64,000 nt of DNA from Sphingomonas jatrophae (GCF_900113315.1 NZ_FOZG01000001.1:1798001-1862000), one strand, 5' to 3'. Shown: positions 30,210 to 40,101, counted from the first letter of the stretch. Notes: generated by a model from the letters alone, not told the origin. Numbers and translations: made by a program.

Positions 30210-31025
30210 ATGAAGCGGGTCGAGGGCAAGCGCGCGGTGGTGACCGGCGGCGCGCAGGGGATTGGCGCGGCGATCGCGCGGCGGCTGGCGGCGGAGGGGG
30301 CGACGGTCGCCATCCTCGATCTGTCGGCCGAGGCGGCGGGCAAGGTGCTGCCGGGCCCGCATGTCGGCATCGCCTGCGACGTGACCGACGCGGCGTCGGT
30401 CGACCGCGCCTTCGCCGAGGTGAAGGCGGCACTCGGCGGGGTCGACATCCTCGTCAACAATGCCGGGCGCGGCAGCGCGGCGGGCGACGGCATGGACAGG
30501 TTCTACGCCGCGCAGGCCGAGCGGCACGCGCAGATCGCCCGCGGCGAGACGCCGACAATCTTCGCGGACCAGACGATCCACTGCGAGGATCGCGGCTTCC
30601 AGGGCGTGATGGAGGTGACGCTGAACGGCGCCTTCCGCTGCTCGCGCGCGGCGGTGCGGCTGATGGCGGAGGAAGGGATTGGCGGCAACATCGTCAACAT
30701 CGCCTCCACCTCGGGCGTGAAAGGCGACGGGCCGGTGCCCTATGCCACCGCCAAAGCCGCGGTGCTGGGCATGACGCGGGCGATGGCGCGCGAGCTGTCC
30801 GCCCGCGGCATCCGCGTGAACGCGGTCAATCCGGGTGCCACCGAGACGCCGATCTACGCCACGCTCTCGCCGGAAGTGAAGCAGGCCGTCGCCTCCGACA
30901 GCCTCATGGCGCGGCTGGCCGATCCGGACGAGATTGCCGGCGCGGTCGCCTTTCTCGCCGGCAGCGACGGCAGCTTCGCAACGGGCAGCATCGTCACCGT
31001 CAACGGGGGCGCCTGGTTCAGCTGA
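30210..31025 (+). CDS. SDR family oxidoreductase with internal insertion
   Basis: A 271-residue SDR. Cofactor motif TGGAQGIG (12-19), NNAG (83-86), catalytic Tyr178 and Lys182 (YATAK). An insertion of roughly 25-30 residues lies between NNAG and the next helix (about 90-131, including RFYAAQAERHAQIARGETP), which moves the catalytic Tyr downstream compared with the neighbours. The insertion probably shapes the substrate or dimer interface. GAGGGAG sits before the ATG, 10 bp after the first SDR. Confidence 0.94.
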   Translation: MKRVEGKRAVVTGGAQGIGAAIARRLAAEGATVAILDLSAEAAGKVLPGPHVGIACDVTDAASVDRAFAEVKAALGGVDILVNNAGRGSAAGDGMDRFYAAQAERHAQIARGETPTIFADQTIHCEDRGFQGVMEVTLNGAFRCSRAAVRLMAEEGIGGNIVNIASTSGVKGDGPVPYATAKAAVLGMTRAMARELSARGIRVNAVNPGATETPIYATLSPEVKQAVASDSLMARLADPDEIAGAVAFLAGSDGSFATGSIVTVNGGAWFS

Positions 31026-31040
31026 CGAGGGGAGCATGCG

Positions 31041-32009
31041 ATGGCAGGCTGGGTTCACCGACACGCGGGCATCAACGGCATCGCCATGCACTATGTCGAG
31101 CAGGGCGAGGGGCCGCTCCTCATCCTGTGCCACGGCTTCCCGCATCTGTGGCTCAGCTGGCACCGCCAGATCGGCGCGCTGGCGGACGCCGGCTGGCGCG
31201 TCGTCGCACCCGACATGCGCGGCATGGGGCAGACCGAGGCACCGGCCGACCACCGCGCCTACGATGTCGATCATACGGTCGGCGACCTGACCGGCCTGCT
31301 CGATCATCTGGGCGAGCAACAGGCGGTGTTCGCCGGGCTCGATTTCGGCCTGTTCGCCATCTACGATCTGGCCGCACGCTATCCGGAGCGGGTGCGCGCG
31401 ATCATCGCGCTGCAGAACCCGCACTTCCCAGATCGCGCCGACATCACGCCTCTGGCGGAGGCGGCGGACTGGGCGTCCCGCCACTTCGTCCACATCCACT
31501 ATTTCGTGCCGCCGGGCGTGGCCGATGCGGACCTCGCCGCGCAGCCGCGCGACTTCCTCCACCGCCTGTTCTACGCGCTGTCGGGCGATTACCATTATCT
31601 CGACGTGTGGAAGCATCCGCCCGGCGTCACCTATCTCGATGCGCTGCCGCAGGCGCCGCCCTTGCCATGGAGCTGGCTGGCGGAGTGGGAGATGGAGTGG
31701 TTCGTCTCCGAATATAGCCGCTCAGGCTTCACCGGCGGGCTCAACTGGTATCGCGCGATGGACCTGCGCTGGCACCAGCGCGCGCCCTATCGCGGCGCCA
31801 GGTTGACGCCGCCCTTCTACTTCATCGGCAGCACCAACGACGTCGATCTGGAGGCGTGGCACGGCGACGATCCGCTCGGCACGATCGGAGATCACCATGC
31901 CGACGTGCGCCGCATCGAGATGATCGAGGGCGCCGGCCACATGATGCAGCTGGAGCGGAGCGACGCGGTGACGCGGCTGATGCTCGACTTTCTGAAGGAG
32001 ATCGCATGA
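31041..32009 (+). CDS. epoxide hydrolase-type alpha/beta hydrolase
   Basis: A 322-residue hydrolase. HGFP (31-34) followed by LSWHRQI is the epoxide-hydrolase oxyanion region. The nucleophile is Asp101 in GLDFG, where family members usually have GHDWG. The lid contains GGLNWYRAMD with Tyr237, matching the ring-opening tyrosine, and the His is H300 in GAGHMMQLE. Asp267 is the likely acid. An out-of-frame ATG at 31036 is not the start. It would open an epoxide to a diol that the flanking SDRs could oxidise. Confidence 0.91.
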   Translation: MAGWVHRHAGINGIAMHYVEQGEGPLLILCHGFPHLWLSWHRQIGALADAGWRVVAPDMRGMGQTEAPADHRAYDVDHTVGDLTGLLDHLGEQQAVFAGLDFGLFAIYDLAARYPERVRAIIALQNPHFPDRADITPLAEAADWASRHFVHIHYFVPPGVADADLAAQPRDFLHRLFYALSGDYHYLDVWKHPPGVTYLDALPQAPPLPWSWLAEWEMEWFVSEYSRSGFTGGLNWYRAMDLRWHQRAPYRGARLTPPFYFIGSTNDVDLEAWHGDDPLGTIGDHHADVRRIEMIEGAGHMMQLERSDAVTRLMLDFLKEIA

Positions 32010-32632
32010 CGGAGGACTTGGCCGCCCGGATCGACCGGCTGGAATCGATCGACGCGATCCGCCAGCTCGTCGCCAAATATTCGCTGGCGCTCGACATGCG
32101 CGATTCCGACGCGTGGGTCGGGCTGTTCCCCGAGGACGTCAAGGTCGGCGGCGGCAAGCAGGGCCGCAAGGCGCTGCGCGACTGGTTCGACGAGACGATG
32201 GGCATGCAGTTCGACGGCACGTCGCATCATATCGGCGGGCACATCATCGAGTTCGACGATCCCGATCATGCGCAGGGCATCCTTTATTCCAAGAACGAAC
32301 ATGAGACCGGCCCCGAATGGGTCATCATGCAGATGATGTATTTCGACCAGTATGAGCGGATCGACGGGCGCTGGTATTTCCGCCGGCGCCTGCCGCTCTA
32401 CTGGTATGCGACCGATCTCAACAAGCCGCCGATCGGCGACCGCAAGATGCGCTGGCCGGGCGTGCAGCCCTATCATGGCAGCTTCCACGACCTGTTCCCG
32501 TCGTGGAAGCAATTCTGGGCGCGCGACGGCAAGCCGCACGACGCGCCCGTCGCCGAACCCGCGCCGCTGGAGAAGTTCATCGAGACGATGCGTGCCGGCG
32601 CCCCGCTGCCGCGCCCCCGGGTGAGGAGCTGA
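32006..32632 (+). CDS. NTF2-like (SnoaL-type) protein
   Basis: A 208-residue NTF2-fold protein, longer than its paralogues because of a Pro-rich C-terminal tail. It begins MTEDLAARIDRLESIDAIRQ and has VAKYSLALDMRDSDAWVGLF and TSHHIGGHIIEF, the usual helix and strand pattern. The ATG overlaps the epoxide hydrolase stop (ATGA). Relatives include dehydratases and isomerases; no catalytic residues can be fixed here. Confidence 0.87.
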   Translation: MTEDLAARIDRLESIDAIRQLVAKYSLALDMRDSDAWVGLFPEDVKVGGGKQGRKALRDWFDETMGMQFDGTSHHIGGHIIEFDDPDHAQGILYSKNEHETGPEWVIMQMMYFDQYERIDGRWYFRRRLPLYWYATDLNKPPIGDRKMRWPGVQPYHGSFHDLFPSWKQFWARDGKPHDAPVAEPAPLEKFIETMRAGAPLPRPRVRS

Positions 32633-32637
32633 GCGCC

Positions 32638-33426
32638 ATGAAGCAGTTGGAGAACCGGATCGCCCTCGTCACCGGCGGCGGGCAGGGCGTGGGCCAGGGC
32701 GTCGCGCGCGCCTTTGCCGCGGCGGGCGCGCATGTCGCCATCGCGCAGCGCAACCTCGACCAGGCGGAGCAGGAGGCCGCTTATCTGCGCGACACGCACG
32801 GCGTCGAGGCGATCGCCATGCGCACCGACGTGATGCAGCGCGAGCAGGTGGAGGCGATGATCGCCGCCACGGTGGAGCGTTTCGGCCGGCTGGATATCCT
32901 CTGCAACAATTCGGGCGGCAGCTTCCCCAAGCGGATCGAGAACCACACGGACGAGGATATGGAGGGCTCGTTCGCGCTCAATTATTACGGCGTGTTCTGG
33001 GCGATGCGCGCGGCCTTTCCGATCATGAAGGCGCAAGGCGGCGGGCGCATCATCAACATGGGCTCGCTGAACGGCGTCAACGCGCACATGTTCACCGTCG
33101 CCTACAATGCCAGCAAGGAGGCGATGCGCGCGCTCAGCCGCACCGCGGCGGTGGAATGGGGCCCGCACAATATCTGCGTCAGCGTCATCTGCCCCTCGGC
33201 GACGAGCCCCGCCGCCATCGACTATTTCGAGGCGAACCCGGAGATGAAGACGCGCATCCTGGAGCAGGTGCCGCTCGGCCGCTTCGGCGATGCCGAGCGC
33301 GACATCGGCTCGGTTGCCGTGTTCCTCGCGAGCGACGGCGGCGCCTATATGACCGGCAACACGCTCTATGCCGGCGGCGGCACGCACATCAACGGCGTGG
33401 CGTGGCGCCCGGCGGTGGAGGATTGA
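32638..33426 (+). CDS. SDR family oxidoreductase
   Basis: A 262-residue SDR and last gene of the operon. TGGGQGVG (12-19), CNNSGG in place of NNAG, and catalytic Tyr156 and Lys160 (YNASK). GTGAGGAG lies 9 bases before ATG 32638. A strong hairpin follows the stop, ending the operon against a convergent gene. Confidence 0.94.
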   Translation: MKQLENRIALVTGGGQGVGQGVARAFAAAGAHVAIAQRNLDQAEQEAAYLRDTHGVEAIAMRTDVMQREQVEAMIAATVERFGRLDILCNNSGGSFPKRIENHTDEDMEGSFALNYYGVFWAMRAAFPIMKAQGGGRIINMGSLNGVNAHMFTVAYNASKEAMRALSRTAAVEWGPHNICVSVICPSATSPAAIDYFEANPEMKTRILEQVPLGRFGDAERDIGSVAVFLASDGGAYMTGNTLYAGGGTHINGVAWRPAVED

Positions 33427-33428
33427 CG

Positions 33429-33461
33429 GGCAGCGCCCGCCCAGACCGGGCGGGCGCTGCC
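33429..33461. terminator. GC-rich hairpin, bidirectional terminator
   Basis: A perfect 14-bp stem (GGCAGCGCCCGCCC, 33429-33442, with its complement at 33448-33461) and a 5-base loop. It fills the 42-bp gap between convergent genes. No long T-run follows, as is common in high-GC genomes. Confidence 0.8.
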
Positions 33462-33468
33462 TCCAAGT

Positions 33469-34035
33469 TCAAGCGGCTTCCGCCTCGGCGGCGAAGGGCA
33501 GGCACACCGTATCGAAGCCGAGCACGTGCGCGACACGGCCGAGGCCGACCCACGCCGCCACGCTGTGCGCCAGATCGACGATCTCGCCATCGTCGAACAG
33601 GCCATGCGCGCGGACCCAGAAATCCTCGTCCTGCGCCAGCACCTTCGGCTCCTCGGCGAAGCGCTCGGCGAACTCGATCGCCAGCCGCTCGCGGTCGCTG
33701 AACAGGGGCGAGGTGCGCCATTCGGACACGGCGGCGTAGAAGGCCTCGTCGGGCGCGGGGCCGTTGTCGGAGACGAGGTGCGCCGGGCGCGTGCCGTTGG
33801 CGGCGAACATGGCGGGCGTATCGCGTGCGGCGCGGAATGCCTGGCAGATCAGGCAGCCGTTGATCTCCGCGGTGCGCGAACGCGCGCCCTCGAACTCGCG
33901 CAGCGACAGGCGGCTATGCGTATAGACCGCCTTGGAGAAACCGCCGGCGGCGGCCATGATCTCGCGCGCATGGTTCGCGCCGGCATAGCCGTAGGGGTTG
34001 TGCGCCTCCTCGGCGGGAACGTCGATCCGGATCAT
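33469..34035 (-). CDS. carboxymuconolactone decarboxylase / AhpD-like protein
   Basis: A 188-residue all-helical protein of the CMD/AhpD superfamily. EINGCLICQAFR contains the CxxC pair (Cys61, Cys64) typical of AhpD-like peroxidase or disulfide-active members. The start at 34035 has AAGGAGAG upstream. It is the last gene of the 39376-33469 operon, 11 bp after the kinase gene. The role is possibly redox protection or ring-lactone chemistry; the family alone does not decide. Confidence 0.9.
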   Translation of the reverse strand: MIRIDVPAEEAHNPYGYAGANHAREIMAAAGGFSKAVYTHSRLSLREFEGARSRTAEINGCLICQAFRAARDTPAMFAANGTRPAHLVSDNGPAPDEAFYAAVSEWRTSPLFSDRERLAIEFAERFAEEPKVLAQDEDFWVRAHGLFDDGEIVDLAHSVAAWVGLGRVAHVLGFDTVCLPFAAEAEAA

Positions 34036-34046
34036 GCTCGCTCTCC

Positions 34047-35105
34047 TTATCGGGTCAGTACCGCGTCCTGCTCTCCCGCGGCGATCCGCCAGCCGAGCGC
34101 GGCGATCTCCGCCGCGCGCGCGCCGTGCAGCGCCGCCGCCCCGCTCGATGCATTGCCGTCCAGCGCGCGGCGGAACACGCCCTGGCGGATGGCGGCGTTG
34201 CGGAACATCGCGAAGGCCAGCGCATAGGCCCAGAGGGCCGGCGACGGCGGCGCGATCCCGGCCCGCTCGCAGTATCGAGCGACATACGCGCTTTCGCCCG
34301 GAATGCCGAGTCCGGCGAGGTCCGCATCGGCCAGCCCGCGATAGCCCTCGTGCGGCACGCGCCACGCCAAGACGTGCTGGGCAAGATCCGCCAGCGGATC
34401 GCCCAAGGTCGACAGCTCCCAGTCGATCACCGCGCGGATCGCGGGCGCGTCGGCGGCGAAGATGAGGTTGTCGTTGCGGTAATCGCCGTGGACGATGCGG
34501 CTGTCCTGCCGCCCGGGATTGTTGGCGGGCAGCCAGTCGATCAGCCGCTCCATCGCCTCGATCCGCGCCGTCTCGGTCGCCCGATATTGCTTGGTCCAGC
34601 GCGCCACCTGCCGGCCGAAATAGTCGCCCGGCCGGCCGAAATCGCCAAGGCCCGCCGCCACCGGATCGATCCGGTGCAGCGCCGCCAGCACGCGGTTCAT
34701 CTCGTCATAAATGGCCGCGCGCTCCGCGGGCTGAAGCTCGGGCAGGCGCGCGTCCCAGAAATTGCGCCCCGCCACATGCGCCATGACGAAGAAGGGGGTG
34801 CCGATGACGCCCGCATCCTCACACAAAGCCAGCGGCCGGGCGACGGGCACCGCGCTGTCCTTCAGCGCATCGGTCACGCGATATTCGCGCTCCACCGCGT
34901 GCGCCGAGGGCAGCAGCACGCCCGGCGGCTTCTTGCGCAGCACGAAGCGAACCGCGCCGTCCAGCGACAGCGCATAGGTGGGATTGGACTGGCCGCCGGC
35001 GAACTTCTCCGCGACCAGCACGCCCTCCGCGCCCGCCACATGCGCCCGCAGCCACGCGGCCAGCGCGCCGAGATCGAGCGCGTGGCGGTCGGCGACTTCA
35101 GGCAT
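34047..35105 (-). CDS. APH-family phosphotransferase (ACAD10/11 kinase-domain type)
   Basis: A 352-residue aminoglycoside-phosphotransferase-fold protein. [13 protein letters not shown] contains the catalytic Asp and metal-binding Asn, and [16 protein letters not shown] the second metal Asp. [14 protein letters not shown] is the phosphate-binding loop and RKKPPG includes the ATP-binding Lys. This type corresponds to the N-terminal domain of ACAD10/11 and to LvaA, which phosphorylate 4-hydroxyacyl-CoA. The ATG at 35105 overlaps the acyl-CoA dehydrogenase gene by 8 bases. Antibiotic resistance is unlikely in this context. Confidence 0.9.
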   Translation of the reverse strand: MPEVADRHALDLGALAAWLRAHVAGAEGVLVAEKFAGGQSNPTYALSLDGAVRFVLRKKPPGVLLPSAHAVEREYRVTDALKDSAVPVARPLALCEDAGVIGTPFFVMAHVAGRNFWDARLPELQPAERAAIYDEMNRVLAALHRIDPVAAGLGDFGRPGDYFGRQVARWTKQYRATETARIEAMERLIDWLPANNPGRQDSRIVHGDYRNDNLIFAADAPAIRAVIDWELSTLGDPLADLAQHVLAWRVPHEGYRGLADADLAGLGIPGESAYVARYCERAGIAPPSPALWAYALAFAMFRNAAIRQGVFRRALDGNASSGAAALHGARAAEIAALGWRIAAGEQDAVLTR

Positions 35106-36303
35106 ACTTCGCCAGCTCGAGCTTGCCGAGCTGGTGGCGGTGCACCTCGTCCGGGCCGTCGGCGAAGCGGATCTTGCGGGCGTGCGCATAGTAATTGGCG
35201 AGGAAGCTGTCCTGGCTGATGCCGAGGCCCCCATGCGCCTGCATCGCCCAGTCGATCACCTGCGCCGCCATGCTGGGCGCGACGACCTTGATCATCGCGA
35301 TTTCCGCCTTCGCCGCCTTGTTGCCGACCGTGTCCATGCGGTGCGCCGCCTGCAACGTCAGCAGCCGCGCCTGATCGATCATGATCCGCGCATTGGCGAT
35401 CCGCTCGATGATCACGCCCTGCTCGGCCAGTGGCTTGCCAAAGGCGACGCGGCCCTTCACGCGGCGGCACATCGCCTCCAGCGCGCGCTCGGCCATGCCG
35501 ATCATGCGCATGCAGTGATGGATGCGCCCCGGCCCCAGCCGCGCCTGCGCGATCTCGAAGCCGCGCCCTTCGCCCAGGAGCAGGTTGGAGGCGGGCACGC
35601 GCACATCCTCGAACAGGATCTCCATGTGTCCGTGCGGCGCATCGTCGTAACCGAGCACGGTCAGCGGGCGCAGAACGGTGACGCCGGGCGTGTCGCGCGG
35701 CACGAGGATCATGGATTGCTGGCGGTGCTTGGGCGCATCCGGATCGGTCTTGCCGAGCAGGATCATGATCGCGCAATCGGCCGCGCCCATGCCGGAGATC
35801 CACCATTTGCGGCCGTTGATGACGTAATCGTCGCCGTCGCGAACGATCCGCGTCTCGATATTGGTCGCATCGGACGAGGCGACGGCGGGCTCGGTCATCG
35901 CGAAGGCGGAGTGGATCTCGCCCTCCAGCAGCGGCTTCAGCCAGCGCTCCTTATGCTCTTCCGTGCCGAAGCGCTCCAGCGTCTCCATGTTGCCGGTGTC
36001 GGGCGCGGCGCAGTTGAACACCGCGGGCGACCAGTAGACGCGCCCCATCTCCTCGCAGAGCGGTGCATAATCGAGGTTGGAGAGGCCCGCGCCATGGCCG
36101 CTTTCCGGCAGGAACAGGTTCCACAGCCCCGCCGCGCGCGCGACCGGCTTCAGCTCCTCGATCAGCGGCACGGGCGCCCAGCGGTCGCCCTGCGCCACCT
36201 GCTCGTAATAGAGCGCGTCGTTCGGATAAAGATGCTCGGCCATGAAGGCGCGCAGCCGCGCCAGCAGCTCGGCCGCCCGCGGGCTCGGATCGAGGCCGCT
36301 CAT
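35098..36303 (-). CDS. acyl-CoA dehydrogenase (ACAD11-like)
   Basis: A 401-residue flavoprotein. [15 protein letters not shown] and [15 protein letters not shown] are the ACAD flavin-binding signatures, and [24 protein letters not shown] and [11 protein letters not shown] belong to the C-terminal helical domain. Placed next to an APH kinase, it matches the ACAD10/11 and LvaA/LvaC arrangement, in which the dehydrogenase-like enzyme removes phosphate from a 4-phosphoacyl-CoA. The start overlaps the upstream FadB-like stop (ATGA). Confidence 0.94.
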   Translation of the reverse strand: MSGLDPSPRAAELLARLRAFMAEHLYPNDALYYEQVAQGDRWAPVPLIEELKPVARAAGLWNLFLPESGHGAGLSNLDYAPLCEEMGRVYWSPAVFNCAAPDTGNMETLERFGTEEHKERWLKPLLEGEIHSAFAMTEPAVASSDATNIETRIVRDGDDYVINGRKWWISGMGAADCAIMILLGKTDPDAPKHRQQSMILVPRDTPGVTVLRPLTVLGYDDAPHGHMEILFEDVRVPASNLLLGEGRGFEIAQARLGPGRIHHCMRMIGMAERALEAMCRRVKGRVAFGKPLAEQGVIIERIANARIMIDQARLLTLQAAHRMDTVGNKAAKAEIAMIKVVAPSMAAQVIDWAMQAHGGLGISQDSFLANYYAHARKIRFADGPDEVHRHQLGKLELAKYA

Positions 36304-38384
36304 GCGTAGAAGCCCCGGCCCTCGCCCGCGAGGCGGACGAGCAGCGGCGACGGCGTCCAATAGTCGTCGCCCTGCTCCGCCCTGAACCGTTCGATCGTGG
36401 CGAGCACCTTGTCCAGCCCGATCTGGTCCGCCCAATGCATCGGCCCGCCCGTATAGGCCGGCCAGCCGAGGCCGTTCACCATCGCCACGTCGATCTCGTG
36501 CGGGCGCGGCGCGATGCCTTCGTCGAGCAGTTTCGCGCCCTCGTTGACCATCGCGTAGAGCAGCCGCTCGCGGATCTCGTCGGCGCCGATCTCGCGCAGC
36601 CTGAGCCCGTGCCGCTCGGCATGAGCGGCGACGAGCGCGTCCGTCTCGGGGTTCGGGCTCGCCTTGCGGGTCTCGTCATAGGCATACCAGCCGGAGCCGG
36701 TCTTCTGCCCCAGCCGGCCTGCCGCGACCATCTGCTCGACGAAATCGGCGCGCAGCTCGCGCGGTGACGCCTTGGCCGCGCGCGACTTGCGCGCCGCCGC
36801 CTGGATGTCGAGCCCGGCGAGATCGCCCAGCGCCAGCGGCCCCATGGGGAAGCCGTAATCCAGCACCACCTTGTCGATCGCCGCTGGGCTGGCGCCCTCC
36901 TCGACGAGGAAAAAGGCCTCGCGCGAGCGCTTGGAGAGCATGCGGTTGACGATGAAGCCGTCGCACACGCCCGACAGGACGGGCAATTTCCCGATGCGCT
37001 TGCCGAACGCCATGATCGTCGCGACGACGTCGGGCGCAGTTTCGGCAGCGCGCACATTCTCCAGCAGGCGCATGACGTGCGCGGGATTGAAGAAGTGCAT
37101 GCCGCAGACATCCGCCGCGCGCCCCGATGCGGCCGCCAGCGTGTCGATGTCGAGGAAGGAGGTGTTGCTGGCGAGGATCGTGCCCGGCTTCGTCACCTGC
37201 CCGAGCGTCGCGAACACCGTCTGCTTGACACCCAGATCCTCGCTCACCGCCTCGATCACCAGATCGGCGGCGGCGAGATCGGCCGGATCGGTCGAGCCGG
37301 TGATCCGCGCCATCCGTGCGTCCATCTCGCCTTGCGCAAGGCTGCCCTTGGCGACGGAGGAGGACCACATCTTGGCGATCGCCTTGGTCGCCGCATCGAG
37401 ATGCGCCTGATCCAGCCCGACCGCGATCACCGGCACGCCTGCGCTCGCCAGCGCCATGACGATGCCGCGGCCCATCACGCCGAGGCCGATCACGCCCGCC
37501 GTCCTCACGTCGCGCGGGGTGAGGTCGGCGGGCAGGCCGGGCACCTTCGCCACCTCGCGCTCGGCGGCGAAGATGTGGCGCAGCGCGCGGCTCTGCGGGC
37601 CCGTCACCATGTCGCGGCACAGCGCATATTCGCGGTCGAGCGCCTCGTCGAACGGCAGGCCCTCATAGCCGATGCGGATCGCGTCGAGCGCCATCAGCGG
37701 CGCGGTCTGCCCGCGCATCTTGCGGCCGAGCGACTTGCGCGCGGCGTCGAACAGCGCGGGATCGTCCTCCGGCATCGGCAGGTCGCCCGCACGGCGCGGC
37801 CCCTTGCCCTCCGACACCAGCGCGCGTGCGAAATCCCGCGCCGCCTGCGCCAGATCGCCGTCCGCAATCGCATCGACCAGGCCCGCATCCTTCGCCGCCG
37901 CCGCACCGATCTGCCCGCCACCGGTGACGAGGTCGATCGCCGTCGCCAGCCCGGCGAAGCGCGGCGCCCGCTGCGTGCCGCCCGCGCCCGGCAGCAGGCC
38001 GAGCTTCACCTCGGGAAAGCCGAAGCGGGCGGCCGCATCGGCGATCCGGTAATGGCAGGCCAGCGCCAGTTCGAACCCGCCGCCCAGCACCGTGCCGTGC
38101 ACCGCGGCGACGATCGGCTTGTCCACCCGATCGAACCGCTTGAGCAGCTCGGGCAGCTGCGGATCGATCATCGGCTTGCCGAATTCCTTGATGTCGGCTC
38201 CCGCCATGAACGTCTTGCCCGCACAGCGGACGATCAGCACCCTGGCGCCCGCATCGCCCTGAAACCGCGCCAGCGCGTCCGCCAGCCCCGCGCGCACGCC
38301 GTGCGACGCCGCATTGACCGGCGGATTGTCGATCACCGCCTCGGCAATGCCGTCCTCGACCGCATAGCTCACCATCTCGCCCAT
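36300..38384 (-). CDS. bifunctional enoyl-CoA hydratase / 3-hydroxyacyl-CoA dehydrogenase (FadB-like)
   Basis: A 694-residue beta-oxidation enzyme. The N-terminal crotonase domain (1-190) has the oxyanion segment [10 protein letters not shown] and catalytic Glu105 and Glu125 (GGGFELAL and FPEVKLG). The NAD-binding domain begins at [10 protein letters not shown] (298-307), and [13 protein letters not shown] carries the dehydrogenase His. The C-terminal 3HCDH domain follows. GGGAGG precedes ATG 38384. It resembles monomeric peroxisomal-type bifunctional enzymes. It is followed by the overlapping acyl-CoA dehydrogenase. Confidence 0.95.
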   Translation of the reverse strand: MGEMVSYAVEDGIAEAVIDNPPVNAASHGVRAGLADALARFQGDAGARVLIVRCAGKTFMAGADIKEFGKPMIDPQLPELLKRFDRVDKPIVAAVHGTVLGGGFELALACHYRIADAAARFGFPEVKLGLLPGAGGTQRAPRFAGLATAIDLVTGGGQIGAAAAKDAGLVDAIADGDLAQAARDFARALVSEGKGPRRAGDLPMPEDDPALFDAARKSLGRKMRGQTAPLMALDAIRIGYEGLPFDEALDREYALCRDMVTGPQSRALRHIFAAEREVAKVPGLPADLTPRDVRTAGVIGLGVMGRGIVMALASAGVPVIAVGLDQAHLDAATKAIAKMWSSSVAKGSLAQGEMDARMARITGSTDPADLAAADLVIEAVSEDLGVKQTVFATLGQVTKPGTILASNTSFLDIDTLAAASGRAADVCGMHFFNPAHVMRLLENVRAAETAPDVVATIMAFGKRIGKLPVLSGVCDGFIVNRMLSKRSREAFFLVEEGASPAAIDKVVLDYGFPMGPLALGDLAGLDIQAAARKSRAAKASPRELRADFVEQMVAAGRLGQKTGSGWYAYDETRKASPNPETDALVAAHAERHGLRLREIGADEIRERLLYAMVNEGAKLLDEGIAPRPHEIDVAMVNGLGWPAYTGGPMHWADQIGLDKVLATIERFRAEQGDDYWTPSPLLVRLAGEGRGFYA

Positions 38385-38395
38385 ATCGGCCTCCC

Positions 38396-39376
38396 TCAAT
38401 CGCGCACCGACAGGATCACCTTGCCCTGCGCGCGTCGTTCCATGACATGCTCGAGCGCCTCCACCGTGCGATCCAGCGGCAGCACGCGGTCGATCACCGG
38501 GCGGATGCGCCCCGCGGCGAGATGATCGAGCAGTTCGGCGATATTGCCGGCATGGTGCACCGGATCGGCGCGCAGCGAGTTGCCCCACAGCACGCCCACC
38601 GACGACGCGCTCTTCAACAGCAGCAGGTTGGCCGGGATCTGCGGAATGTCCCCGCCGGCAAAGCCGACGACGAGGTGGCGCCCGCCCCACGCCATCGCCT
38701 TGATCGCGGCAATGCTGGTCGCTCCGCCGACGGGATCGTAGACGACGTCCACGCCGCGCCCGCCGGTCAGCGCCTTGATCCGCTCGCGCAGATCCTCGTC
38801 CGAATAGCGGATCGTCTCGGCCGCACCCCGTTCGCGCGCCAGCGCCAGCTTCGCGTCGGTCGAGGCGGCGGCGATCACGCGCGCGCCGATCAGCGCGCCC
38901 AGCTCCACCGCCGCCAGCCCCACGCCGCCCGCCGCGCCCAGCACCAGCAAGGTCTCGCCCGCCCGGAGCGCCGCGCGATCCTTCAGCGCATGCCACGACG
39001 TGCCGTAGGTGATGAGCAGCCCGGCCGCATCGGTGAAGTCGACCGCATCGGGCAGGCGGAAGACCTGCGGGGCGGGCGCCACCACCTGCTCGGCAAAGCT
39101 GCCGACGCCGCTGAACGCGGCCACCCGGTCGCCCACCGCGAGGCCGGTCACCCCCTCGCCGACCGCGGCAACGACACCCGCAAGCTCGGAGCCCGGCGCG
39201 AAGGGGAGCGGCGGCTTGGTCTGGTACTTGCCCTGCACCATCAGCCCGTCGGGGAAGTTCACGCCCGCGGCATGGACGTCGATCAGCACTTCGCCGGCCC
39301 CGGCGACGGGCGCGGCCACCTCCTCGACGGTCAGATCCGCCACCGGCGCGAACGCCTTGCACCACGCTGCCTTCAT
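38396..39376 (-). CDS. NADPH:quinone oxidoreductase-type MDR protein
   Basis: A 326-residue zinc-free medium-chain reductase and first gene of the CoA operon. Signatures are AGVNFPDGLMVQGKYQ, the cofactor loop LGAAGGVGLAAVELG and the end VILSVRD. It probably reduces an enone or enoyl-CoA. It diverges from the TetR gene at 39442 across a 65-bp promoter with a palindromic operator. Confidence 0.94.
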   Translation of the reverse strand: MKAAWCKAFAPVADLTVEEVAAPVAGAGEVLIDVHAAGVNFPDGLMVQGKYQTKPPLPFAPGSELAGVVAAVGEGVTGLAVGDRVAAFSGVGSFAEQVVAPAPQVFRLPDAVDFTDAAGLLITYGTSWHALKDRAALRAGETLLVLGAAGGVGLAAVELGALIGARVIAAASTDAKLALARERGAAETIRYSDEDLRERIKALTGGRGVDVVYDPVGGATSIAAIKAMAWGGRHLVVGFAGGDIPQIPANLLLLKSASSVGVLWGNSLRADPVHHAGNIAELLDHLAAGRIRPVIDRVLPLDRTVEALEHVMERRAQGKVILSVRD

Positions 39377-39392
39377 CTGCCCAACTCCCGTA

Positions 39393-39408
39393 TCAAACGC
39401 GTGTTTGA
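39393..39408. promoter_or_regulatory. TetR-type palindromic operator
   Basis: TCAAACGCGTGTTTGA is a near-perfect palindrome with arms TCAAAC and GTTTGA. It sits between divergent genes and overlaps a TTGACA -35-like hexamer (39405-39410) for the TetR gene. Binding would repress both the MDR-FadB-ACAD-APH operon and the regulator itself. Confidence 0.7.
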
Positions 39409-39441
39409 CATGGGCGTGGCATCTGTCAATCCTCGGCCCGC

Positions 39442-40095
39442 ATGATGACCGAGCCCACCCCCGCCGCCTCCCAGCCTGTCGAGGATGGTGCCAAGCAGCG
39501 CATCTTCCGCGCCGCCGAGGCGCTGGTGGCGGAACATGGCTTCGAAGCGATCTCCACGCGTGACATCGTCGCTGCGGCAGGCGTCAACATTGCCGCGGTC
39601 AATTACCACTATGGCACCAAGACGAAGCTCATGCTCGACATCTTCCGCACGCGCGCGGCCGAGCTGAACCGGGAGCGGACGCGCCTGCTGCGCATCGCCA
39701 CGGAGACGCAGCCGGGCGACGCGCGCGCCATCCTGCGCGCGCTGATCGAGCCGCCGACGCTCTGGATCAGCGACGATCGCCGCGTGGCGCTCCGCTTCCT
39801 CAACCGCGCGCGCAGCGAAGGGCCGCTGGAGGTGCGCGAGACGATCCGCACCGACGTCCGCCACCTGCGCCGCTTCGTCGACGCGCTCGCCGCCGCACTC
39901 CCCGCCTTGCCGCGCGACGAGCTGCTGTGGCGCTTCCACTTTGCGCTCGGCGTGCTGCACCACAATCAGGCGGCCGATTATGCGCGGCTGGCGATCCTGT
40001 CGGACGATGCCTGCGCGCCGGACGATCGCGCCGCGCTGCTGCGGCGCCTGCTCGATTTCATCGCCGGCGGCTTCGGCCTGCCGCCGGCGGCGTGA
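39442..40095 (+). CDS. TetR-family transcriptional regulator
   Basis: A 217-residue repressor. The helix-turn-helix is AISTRDIVAAAGVNIAAVNYHYGTK (about 36-60), followed by a ligand-binding C-terminus resembling regulators of acyl-CoA metabolism. Two ATG codons in tandem (39442, 39445) lack a ribosome site. With the -35-like TTGACA at 39405-39410 the transcript may begin almost at the ATG, so the mRNA could be leaderless. It probably senses an acyl-CoA of the divergent operon. Confidence 0.93.
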   Translation: MMTEPTPAASQPVEDGAKQRIFRAAEALVAEHGFEAISTRDIVAAAGVNIAAVNYHYGTKTKLMLDIFRTRAAELNRERTRLLRIATETQPGDARAILRALIEPPTLWISDDRRVALRFLNRARSEGPLEVRETIRTDVRHLRRFVDALAAALPALPRDELLWRFHFALGVLHHNQAADYARLAILSDDACAPDDRAALLRRLLDFIAGGFGLPPAA

Positions 40096-40101
40096 TCCGG
40101 C

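Noticed and set aside
34047-35105. Aminoglycoside resistance gene
   Set aside because: The fold is APH, but pairing with an acyl-CoA dehydrogenase in a beta-oxidation operon fits hydroxyacyl-CoA metabolism better.
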